Assembly: GCA_001823105.1 (NCBI GenBank) | Contig: MHTO01000027.1 | Coordinates: 27,552 to 34,937, forward strand | Source of the DNA: Candidatus Wildermuthbacteria bacterium GWA2_46_15 | Lineage (GTDB): Bacteria; Patescibacteriota; Minisyncoccia; Minisyncoccales; GWA2-46-15 | DNA: 7,386 nt | Direction of reading: 5' to 3' | Shown: piece by piece, positions 1 through 5,150 of the stretch | How positions within the stretch are numbered: position 1 is the stretch's first letter | How the letters are laid out: each line of letters begins with the position of its first letter | The notes under the pieces: model-generated | The model's database searches: none | Told to the model about the DNA's origin: nothing | What the model saw: the letters and a program-made list of their open reading frames with translations, nothing else | Translations under genes and position numbers: made by a program

Positions 1-165
1 TACGTAGTCGTTAAATGGCTGGGGCGAAGGGGGTATTGCGTTTGGTGCGGCTTTGTGGGAACGGTCACCATAGACCGAACCCCCTTAGACAATATGGGAT
101 GGCGAATAGGCAAAACCACTCGTATTGTCATCGCCAACTGCGATCACGGTTGGAAAAAGGTTTAA
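1..165 (+). CDS. 3' end of an unidentified small Cys-containing protein (5' partial)
   Basis: The frame is open from the window edge and encodes the last 54 residues of a protein, ending in TAA at 163-165. I do not recognise the family. Visible are CVWC at residues 13-16 of the fragment and CDH at 47-49. Together they could form a CxxC...CxH zinc-binding site, but that is inference from spacing only. The segment between is rich in basic and beta-prone residues (for example TRIVIAN). The stop lies just ahead of a hairpin terminator, which fits a real gene end. A competing frame (15-260) runs straight through that terminator and is less credible. The start and full length lie outside the window. 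Confidence 0.5.
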   Translation, partial: YVVVKWLGRRGYCVWCGFVGTVTIDRTPLDNMGWRIGKTTRIVIANCDHGWKKV

Positions 166-178
166 AGCCGACCAAAAA

Positions 179-215
179 AAGAAGGGTGACGACCGAGTCG
201 CCCTTCTTGTATTTT
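179..215 (+). terminator. Rho-independent terminator after the first partial gene
   Basis: A 12-bp stem (179-190 against 197-208, one G:U pair) closes a 6-nt loop GACCGA and is followed by GTATTTT. It lies 13 nt after the stop of the upstream fragment and ahead of the promoter region for the next gene. Confidence 0.75.
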
Positions 216-234
216 CGGGGACGACCCACCCCTC

Positions 235-263
235 TTTTTGATTTGAGAAAAGTGGTGTAAAAT
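235..263 (+). promoter_or_regulatory. Probable promoter for the membrane-protein/Clp unit; mRNA may be leaderless
   Basis: TAAAAT at 258-263 is a good -10 candidate. The -35 is weak: overlapping TTTGAT/TTGATT at 237-243 gives a short spacer of 14-15 nt. The -10 ends only 6 nt before the ATG at 270, so transcription would start at or next to the start codon. No Shine-Dalgarno is visible. AAAAGTGG just upstream also occurs next to the -10 of the promoter at 6869-6896. Confidence 0.45.
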
Positions 264-269
264 AAAGCA

Positions 270-668
270 ATGATTAGAGCCGCAGAAAAACAAAACATTC
301 TTCTCCAGTGGCTTTCTTGGCAGTTTGTCGAAACGCCCAAGGGGATTTTAAGAGGCTGGAGAAATATCCTGGTTTTTAATTTTGAATACTTCTCCATTCC
401 CTTGCTTTTTAAAACCTTCTTTGCCTATTGGCGGCAGTACCGGTGGTATTACCCTCGGAGTTTTGACATCGGAAAGTACGCCGAGGTGATTTTCTCAAAT
501 ATAATTTCTCGCGTCTTGGGCGCCATCGTCCGCAGCGCCATGATTGTCCTGGGCATCCTGGTGGAGATAATCATCTTCTTGATCGGAGCTCTGGTCTTCC
601 TTGTCTGGGTTCTTCTGCCCGCTCTGATCTTCTTTGGGCTCTGGCAGGGAATAAGGCTCTTCTTTTAA
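270..668 (+). CDS. Small conserved-looking integral membrane protein of unknown function
   Basis: This encodes 132 residues and I cannot assign a function. The first 80 residues are rich in Trp, Tyr, Phe and Arg (for example FFAYWRQYRWYYPR around 50-63), typical of a membrane-interface segment. Residues about 86-126 are almost entirely hydrophobic and could form one long or two closely packed transmembrane helices with a Pro at 117. There is no signal peptide or catalytic motif. The ATG at 270 follows a -10 element by 6 nt, which suggests a leaderless transcript and supports this start. The stop is 6 nt before the next gene, so the two are very likely co-transcribed. The partner genes encode a membrane-anchored ClpC-like ATPase, so this may be an accessory membrane subunit; that is inference from position only. 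Confidence 0.8.
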   Translation: MIRAAEKQNILLQWLSWQFVETPKGILRGWRNILVFNFEYFSIPLLFKTFFAYWRQYRWYYPRSFDIGKYAEVIFSNIISRVLGAIVRSAMIVLGILVEIIIFLIGALVFLVWVLLPALIFFGLWQGIRLFF

Positions 669-674
669 ACCCCG

Positions 675-1142
675 ATGGATAATTTTGATTTAAGAAAAAG
701 CGCGATCTCCGAAGCCGTCCGGCTGATTGGCAGTTCTGGTTTTCGATTGATATCTCTTTTCCAGAAAGTTTTCCGCCTGCTTTCTCTTTTTTCTTTCTTG
801 GTCTTTCTTTACGGCTTTCTAACCAATGCCCTGGGGACCGAGTCTCTTTCACGGCTTTTGGGCGCCGGAATTGCCTCTCTTTCTCTGGCCGTGATTTTTT
901 GGCAGCTCGATTTGTTTTTTGAACTGAAACTCAAAAAACCGAAGTTGAAAGTCGGCCTGCAAGAAGCCTTGGCTAATCCCGATAATTTCAATCCTTCGAT
1001 TGACTCAGGATTGACCCTGAGCGGAGTCGAACGGGTCAATTTAGCTGATTTTCTGGAGTTTGAAACCGCCCAGGTGGTAGAAAAAGCCATCAGTTTCAGC
1101 CAAAAAAAGGGAGTTTCCCTTAATACGACCTTTATTCTTTGA
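675..1142 (+). CDS. Membrane anchor plus first half of a Clp N-domain (N-terminal part of a split ClpC-like protein)
   Basis: This encodes 155 residues. Two transmembrane helices are visible at about 33-50 and 59-80. From residue 123 the sequence (LADFLEFETAQVVEKA and on) matches the first helical repeat of a Clp_N domain, which normally continues for another 30 or so residues. Here the frame stops at TGA 1140-1142 in mid-repeat, and the continuation (SDSALISFVLSRLL) is found in the -1 frame of the next ORF, whose TTG overlaps this stop. The simplest reading is a single gene of about 860 codons with a missing base (natural frameshift or sequence error). Translational coupling of two polypeptides is possible but would cut a folded domain. 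Residues 106-121 are encoded by a palindromic in-frame insertion (see repeat entry). There is no Shine-Dalgarno; ATG 675 is the first good start after the upstream stop. Confidence 0.75.
   Translation: MDNFDLRKSAISEAVRLIGSSGFRLISLFQKVFRLLSLFSFLVFLYGFLTNALGTESLSRLLGAGIASLSLAVIFWQLDLFFELKLKKPKLKVGLQEALANPDNFNPSIDSGLTLSGVERVNLADFLEFETAQVVEKAISFSQKKGVSLNTTFIL
988..1040 (+). repeat. Palindromic REP-like element inserted in frame in the clp gene
   Basis: An imperfect inverted repeat has arms at 993-1009 (CCTTCGATTGACTCAGG) and 1015-1034 (CCCTGAGCGGAGTCGAACGG), separated by 5 nt. It is bracketed by direct repeats TCAAT at 988-992 and 1036-1040, 48 nt (16 codons) apart. Removing one period joins DNF directly to NLADFL, the start of the Clp N-domain. 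The right arm is almost identical to a palindromic motif (CCTTCGACTCCGCTCAGGG and its complement) that I recall as dispersed in many environmental genomes; that recollection is not verified here. A related core lies in rsmH at 4105-4124. Confidence 0.65.
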
Positions 1143-3250
1143 TTTCCAGCGACTCTGCCCTAATCTCTTTTGTCCTTTCTAGGTTATTGATGAATCAGAA
1201 GGAAATACAAAAAATTGTTGAAGAAAGCCTGATGCTTCCGTCGTCCGACGGAGAACAAAATTTTCCTGATCTATTGCTCGAGTCGTTAAGGAATGCTCAA
1301 AAAAGAGGCCAGGCCTCAATCAGCCAGGGCAATCTCTTAACCGGCTTGGCGAAACAAAGCCCCTTATTCAAAAGAATCCTGGTGGAGGCGAGCCTTAAGG
1401 CTGAAGACATCGACAATCTGACCTGGTGGTGGGAAGGTAGCCAAAAGAAGACCGAAGAGAAAAAAAGATTCTGGGAATACAAAAATCTGATTAAGATTGG
1501 TGGCCTGGCCAAAAGCTGGGCGGCCGGCTACACCATTACCCTTGATCAATACGCCATTGACTGGACAGAAATGGTTGAGAGAAAGGGATTTGAAGAAATC
1601 GTTGGTCACGAAAAAGAAATCGGACAAATAGAAAGGATCCTGGCCCGACAAGAGGTCAATAATGTTTTGGTGGTGGGAGAAGCGGGTTCGGGCCGAGGAG
1701 CGATGCTTCAGGCTCTGACTCAAAAGATTCTTTTTGGCGAGAGCTTGCCCGAACTGAATTACAAAAGAGTGGTGGAACTCGATCTTTCCTTGCTCATTAA
1801 CCGCAAAGAAAGCCAAGAAGAAGCCGGAGCCGTCTTAGAACAAATCTTCCGAGAAGTCCTTCAGGCCACCAATATTATTTTAATCATCCAGGACTTTCAT
1901 AACTTCATTGGCGGCCATCTCCGGCCCGGCACGGTGGATATTTCCGGCACCCTGGCCGCCTATCTTAGGATTCCCCAGTTCCGGTTAATCGCCGTCAGTG
2001 ACTTTGCCAGCTTCCATCGGTTCATCGAGTCCAATATCATTGTTTCCTCTTTCGAAAAGGTGGAGGTTTCTGAGGTTTCTATCGATGAAACCATTAGGCT
2101 GCTGCAATTATTCGTCCCGGGCTGGGAAGTAAAATACAAGAAGTTCATCAGCTATCCGGCTCTGAAAGAACTGGTGATTGAGGCCGATCGCTATCTGCCC
2201 GCCATTCCTTTTCCCAAGAAAGCGACAGATCTGATGGCCGAACTCTTGGTCGAACTCTCGAGGAGTAAAAACCCCTTGGTTCTGCCCCGGCACGTGGCCC
2301 AAATCGTTTCAGAGAAAAGCGAAATTCCGGTTGGCCAAATTTCCCTTGAGGAAAAACAAAATCTGCTCAACCTGGAAAACCTTTTGCACGAAAGGATTAT
2401 TAATCAGAACGAGGCGGTCAGCGAAGTTTCCTCGGCCTTGAGGCGCGCCCGGGCCGACATCACCATCAGAAAAGGACCGATGGGAACTTTCTTGTTTCTG
2501 GGCCCGACCGGCGTGGGCAAAACCGAAACGGCCAAGGCTTTAGCCGCCACTTACTTTCGCTCAGAAGAACGGATGATCCGCCTTGATCTTTCTGAGTTCC
2601 AGAATCCTACGGACCTAAAAAGATTGATTGGTTCGACCGAAGAAGAAAGTTTCTTTGTCACCCAGGTCAGAGAGAATCCTTTTTCTCTGGTGCTTTTGGA
2701 CGAAATAGAGAAAGCCCATCCCAATATCCTCAACCTCTTTCTGGCGGTGCTCGACGAAGGCTCAATGAGAGATGGCTTGGGCCGCAAGGTCAATTTCCTC
2801 AACACCATCATCATCGCCACTTCCAACGCCGGTTATCAAATCATCCTTCGGGCCATTGAAGAAAAACTGGAAATGCCTTCCATTAAGGAAAAACTGCTCG
2901 CCCATGTTTTCAACGAGGGGATCTTCCGGCCAGAATTCATTAACCGTTTTGACGCCGTCGTCGTCTTCAGGGGCCTGACCGAAGAAAACCTTTTTAAAAT
3001 TGCCGAATTGATGTTGGGAAAACTCAAAAAAAATCTGGCGGAAAAAGGAATAGAATTTGTCATCAACCATGAGCTGATAAGCGAAGTGGCCAGGCTCGGC
3101 TTTAATCCGGTTTTCGGCGCCAGACAAATGCGCCGAGTCATTCAGGACAAGATAGAAAACGTTTTAGCTCAAGCTTTGCTCTCTGGACAAATAAAAAGAG
3201 GTCAAAGAATCAGCCTGGAAATACCGGATTTTAAACTCATAATTTTCTAA
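1139..3250 (+). CDS. ClpC-like double AAA+ ATPase with degenerate first ATPase domain (C-terminal part of a split gene)
   Basis: Numbering is from TTG 1139 (703 residues); ATG 1190, six nt after a weak AGG, is the alternative if this is translated separately. Order: end of Clp_N repeat 1, Clp_N repeat 2 (about 42-97), AAA1 (about 150-385), AAA2 with C-terminal domain (about 415-700). AAA2 is intact: Walker A GPTGVGKT (455-462), Walker B DE (521-522), sensor-1 Asn563, arginine finger R603 in RPEFINR, and sensor-2 GAR (R662). AAA1 is degenerate: Walker A reads GEAGSGRG (Lys to Arg186), Walker B reads IIQD (251-252 in place of DE), and the usual RRF finger is SSF (303-305). The coiled-coil M-domain is absent. 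The AAA2 pore loop lacks GYVG (LIGSTEEES at 496-504), and no ClpP-docking [LIV]G[FL] loop is seen. Likely a membrane-tethered remodelling ATPase rather than a ClpP partner (inference). Confidence 0.88.
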   Translation: MISSDSALISFVLSRLLMNQKEIQKIVEESLMLPSSDGEQNFPDLLLESLRNAQKRGQASISQGNLLTGLAKQSPLFKRILVEASLKAEDIDNLTWWWEGSQKKTEEKKRFWEYKNLIKIGGLAKSWAAGYTITLDQYAIDWTEMVERKGFEEIVGHEKEIGQIERILARQEVNNVLVVGEAGSGRGAMLQALTQKILFGESLPELNYKRVVELDLSLLINRKESQEEAGAVLEQIFREVLQATNIILIIQDFHNFIGGHLRPGTVDISGTLAAYLRIPQFRLIAVSDFASFHRFIESNIIVSSFEKVEVSEVSIDETIRLLQLFVPGWEVKYKKFISYPALKELVIEADRYLPAIPFPKKATDLMAELLVELSRSKNPLVLPRHVAQIVSEKSEIPVGQISLEEKQNLLNLENLLHERIINQNEAVSEVSSALRRARADITIRKGPMGTFLFLGPTGVGKTETAKALAATYFRSEERMIRLDLSEFQNPTDLKRLIGSTEEESFFVTQVRENPFSLVLLDEIEKAHPNILNLFLAVLDEGSMRDGLGRKVNFLNTIIIATSNAGYQIILRAIEEKLEMPSIKEKLLAHVFNEGIFRPEFINRFDAVVVFRGLTEENLFKIAELMLGKLKKNLAEKGIEFVINHELISEVARLGFNPVFGARQMRRVIQDKIENVLAQALLSGQIKRGQRISLEIPDFKLIIF

Positions 3251-3270
3251 TTTGAGTATTAGCGAAAATT

Positions 3271-3285
3271 CTCGCCGAAGGCGAG
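3271..3285 (+). other. Small hairpin upstream of the terminator
   Basis: A perfect 6-bp stem CTCGCC/GGCGAG closes a GAA loop and is followed by GTTCTT. It lies 20 nt after the clp stop and just before the stronger terminator, so it may stabilise the mRNA 3' end or act as part of a tandem terminator. Confidence 0.4.
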
Positions 3286-3291
3286 GTTCTT

Positions 3292-3318
3292 AAACCCGAC
3301 CCACAAGGTCGGGTTTTT
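3292..3318 (+). terminator. Rho-independent terminator of the Clp unit
   Basis: A perfect 10-bp stem (3292-3301 AAACCCGACC against 3307-3316) closes loop CACAA and ends in a run of five T. It isolates the Clp unit from the division operon. Confidence 0.88.
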
Positions 3319-3373
3319 AAGTTGCATTAACGGGTGTGCAAAGGCTGTGGAAAAAGTTCTTGTTTTGAGGTGA

Positions 3374-3402
3374 TTGACGAGGGTGTTTCAATGGCTTATA
3401 GT
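3374..3402 (+). promoter_or_regulatory. Promoter of the mraZ-rsmH-ftsL-ftsI operon
   Basis: TTGACG (3374-3379) and TATAGT (3397-3402) are separated by exactly 17 nt, close to the sigma-70-type consensus. The expected transcription start near 3409 puts the GTGG repeat array in the 5' leader and overlapping the initial transcribed region, a layout suited to repression. Confidence 0.7.
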
Positions 3403-3451
3403 GGGGAATAGAGGATAGCCTGTGGATAAGCGTGGTAAACAGTGGATAACT
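3401..3451 (+). promoter_or_regulatory. GTGG repeat array: probable MraZ operator
   Basis: Three direct repeats at exact 10-bp spacing (GTGGATAAGC 3422, GTGGTAAACA 3432, GTGGATAACT 3442) are preceded by two weaker copies at 3401 (GTGGGGAATA) and 3411 (GAGGATAGCC). MraZ of E. coli and Mycoplasma is known to bind tandem GTGG/TGGG-type repeats in front of its own gene, one per helical turn. Position directly before the mraZ ATG at 3455 supports autoregulation of the operon. The site at 3421-3429 is also a perfect DnaA box. Confidence 0.72.
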
Positions 3452-3454
3452 AAG

Positions 3455-3886
3455 ATGTTCATCGGCGAATACACCTATTCAATTGACGAAAAGAAAAGAT
3501 TGGCCATTCCCGTAAAAATGCGCGAGCCTTTGGGCAAGAAAGCCGTCATCACCCGGGGCCTAGACAACTGCTTGTCCGTTTATCCGGTTAAGGCCTGGGA
3601 GGCTTTGGTGGAAAAGATCAGCAAATTACCTTTGTCCGGATCTGACGCCAGGGGATTCACTCGTTTAATGCTCACCGGCGCCATGGAAGTTACTCTGGAT
3701 AATCTGGGACGGATTCTCGTACCGGACTTTCTCAAAGAATACGCCGGTCTTAATAAAAAAGTCGTCATTGCCGGCGTCAACGATCGTTTAGAGATCTGGG
3801 ACGAAGCGAAATGGAAAGAATATAAAAATAAAACCGAGGAAGCCGGCGGCGACATTGCCGAAAGATTGAAAGAATTAGGCATCTAA
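3455..3886 (+). CDS. mraZ: Transcriptional regulator MraZ
   Basis: This encodes 143 residues, the normal family length. MraZ is a ring-forming DNA-binding protein that controls the dcw cluster. Two SpoVT/AbrB-like halves are visible, each with the D-x3-R signature: D11-x3-R15 followed by LAIP, and D82-x3-R86 followed by ILVP. The start was chosen at ATG 3455 because MFIGEY is the near-invariant family N-terminus. An in-frame GTG at 3422 would add 11 atypical residues and lies inside the operator repeats. No Shine-Dalgarno is visible. rsmH begins 11 nt downstream, the standard dcw order. Regulation is probably by its own product at 3401-3451. Confidence 0.96.
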   Translation: MFIGEYTYSIDEKKRLAIPVKMREPLGKKAVITRGLDNCLSVYPVKAWEALVEKISKLPLSGSDARGFTRLMLTGAMEVTLDNLGRILVPDFLKEYAGLNKKVVIAGVNDRLEIWDEAKWKEYKNKTEEAGGDIAERLKELGI

Positions 3887-3897
3887 CAACTACCAGG

Positions 3898-4824
3898 ATG
3901 CACGTTCCCGTCCTTTTAAAAGAGGTGATTAGTTATCTCGATCCTCAGCCGAATGAGAACTTCGTTGACGGCGCTTTCGGTGAAGGGGGACACAGCCTCG
4001 CCATTCTGGAAAACACGAGTCCCGCAGGAAAGATTCTGGGCATAGAAACAGACAAAGAGATGTGCGCTCGCTGGCTGGCGAGGAAATTCCAAATTCCAAA
4101 ATCTCCTTCGACCCCGAGCTCAGGACCGAGGGGCAAATTCCAAAGAGTAATCCTGGTTAATGATAATTTTGTCAATTTAAAAAAGGTAGTTAAAGAGAAA
4201 AAATTCGGGCCAATCTCAGGAGTTCTTCTGGATTTAGGGATTTCCAGCTGGCATCTGGAAGAATCCCAAAAAGGATTCTCCTTTCTCCGGAATGAATTTT
4301 TGATGATGCGTCTCGACGGCGACAAAAGCAAATTAACGGCGGCGAGTATTATCAACCACTGGCCGGCGGCCGAGCTAGAAAGGATTTTCCGAGAGTACGG
4401 AGAAGAAAGATTTGCCTCGAAGATGGCCGCCGCGATTTGTTCCCTTAGGAACAGAAAACCGATTGAAACAACCTGGCAGTTAGCCGAGATCATTAAAAGA
4501 ATATTGCCCCCAGCCTATGAAGGAGGACGGATCCACCCGGCCACCCGAGTTTTCCTGGCTCTGAGAATAGCCGTTAACCGCGAATTAGAGAATTTAGAAA
4601 GGACCTTGCCTCAAATTCTGGAAGTCTTGAATAAAGGAGGAAAAATCTGCGTCATCACTTTCAATTCTTTAGAAGATCGAATCGTTAAAAACTTCTTCAA
4701 AGAACAGGCCCGAGAGGGAAGATCAAAAATTTTAACCCCCAAACCGGTCACGCCGGGCCTCGTCGAGATAAAAAATAATCCGCGCTCAAGATCAGCCAAA
4801 TTAAGAGCCGCCGCAAAAGTATGA
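3898..4824 (+). CDS. rsmH: 16S rRNA (cytosine-1402 N4)-methyltransferase RsmH (MraW)
   Basis: This encodes 308 residues. RsmH uses S-adenosylmethionine to methylate C1402 in the decoding centre of 16S rRNA. Landmarks: N-terminal MHVPVLLKEV, SAM-binding FVDGAFGEGGHS (about 22-33), LLDLGISS (near 110), HPATRVFLALRIAVN, and the C-terminal TFNSLEDR motif, where most relatives have SFHSLEDR. The C-terminus NPRSRSAKLRAA is also typical. Residues 66-79, between KFQ and a second KFQ, are rich in Pro and Ser and have no counterpart in the family as I know it. They coincide with an in-frame 51-nt palindromic insertion. Without it the protein is about 291 residues with the usual FQRVILVNDNF segment. The start ATG has AGG directly abutting it, too close to act as a ribosome site. 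The stop overlaps the next start as ATGA. Confidence 0.96.
   Translation: MHVPVLLKEVISYLDPQPNENFVDGAFGEGGHSLAILENTSPAGKILGIETDKEMCARWLARKFQIPKSPSTPSSGPRGKFQRVILVNDNFVNLKKVVKEKKFGPISGVLLDLGISSWHLEESQKGFSFLRNEFLMMRLDGDKSKLTAASIINHWPAAELERIFREYGEERFASKMAAAICSLRNRKPIETTWQLAEIIKRILPPAYEGGRIHPATRVFLALRIAVNRELENLERTLPQILEVLNKGGKICVITFNSLEDRIVKNFFKEQAREGRSKILTPKPVTPGLVEIKNNPRSRSAKLRAAAKV
4084..4144 (+). repeat. In-frame REP-like insertion in rsmH with flanking direct repeats
   Basis: AAATTCC is tandemly repeated at 4084-4090 and 4091-4097, and AAATTCCAAA recurs at 4135-4144. The copies at 4084 and 4135 are exactly 51 nt (17 codons) apart and both encode KFQ. Between them lies CCTTCGACCCCGAGCTCAGG (4105-4124), a near-palindrome around GAGCTC that shares the TTCGA...CTCAGG core with the element in the clp gene at 993-1034. 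The flanking duplication looks like a target-site duplication. Confidence 0.65.
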
Positions 4825-5150
4825 ACACTTTAACCTTTCCTCTTTCTTTTCCACGAATTTCTCTCAAAATATCGGCGGGGATGATCTTATCGGTCGGCCT
4901 GGCCGCCATCGTTTTAATGATTTTTGCCTGGCTTTGGCAGAACAACCAAGTTGTCGCTCAAACCTATCAATTTCAACATTTGCAGAACAGGTCAACGAAC
5001 CTCAAGAAAGAGAACGAACGATTGGAAATCAACGGTTTAAAAGAAAACACTCTCTTTAATCTGGAAAAACAGGTCCAGAGTTTAAACCTCGAGAAGGTAG
5101 AAATGGTCAGCTTTATCCAATCGCCCGGAACAACCGTGGTAACCAGATGA
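4821..5150 (+). CDS. ftsL: FtsL-like cell-division protein (single TM plus coiled coil)
   Basis: This encodes 109 residues. Topology is a short N-terminal tail, one transmembrane helix at about 17-39, and a charged heptad-like stretch at about 48-95 (LQNRSTNLKKENERLE), the hallmark of the FtsL/DivIC family. FtsL forms a complex with FtsB/DivIC and activates FtsW-FtsI septal peptidoglycan synthesis. Sequence conservation in this family is too low to be diagnostic, so the assignment rests on topology and on position between rsmH and ftsI, the standard place of ftsL. The ATG overlaps the rsmH stop (ATGA, 4821-4824) and its own stop overlaps the ftsI ATG in the same manner, indicating translational coupling. 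No Shine-Dalgarno is visible. Confidence 0.82.
   Translation: MNTLTFPLSFPRISLKISAGMILSVGLAAIVLMIFAWLWQNNQVVAQTYQFQHLQNRSTNLKKENERLEINGLKENTLFNLEKQVQSLNLEKVEMVSFIQSPGTTVVTR

Noticed and set aside
15..260. Open frame in the third forward frame covering the first 260 bases
   Set aside because: It runs through the terminator hairpin at 179-208 and has low-complexity Arg-rich content; the frame ending at 165 fits better.
1134..1145. CTTTGA as a prfB-like +1 programmed frameshift site
   Set aside because: A +1 shift leads to TAG within about 14 codons. The required shift is -1, for which no slippery heptamer is present.
1140..1163. UGA readthrough or an alternative genetic code joining the two Clp ORFs
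   Set aside because: Reading through TGA in frame meets TAA at 1161-1163, and TGA is a proper stop in rsmH and ftsL.
1364..1816. 150-codon reverse-strand frame within clp, and similar reverse frames elsewhere
   Set aside because: These are opposite-strand shadows of well-supported genes, with no recognisable motifs or ribosome sites.
3422..3454. GTG 3422 as the mraZ start
   Set aside because: It adds residues not typical of MraZ and falls in the operator repeats; MFIGEY at 3455 is the family start.
4206..4225. CTCAGGAG in rsmH as another REP-like copy
   Set aside because: It encodes the conserved ISGVLLDLG motif and lacks an inverted partner and flanking repeats.
3945..4493. 182-codon reverse-strand frame inside rsmH
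   Set aside because: It is fully covered by a confident RsmH gene; the translation is Ser/Leu/Pro-rich with no domain.
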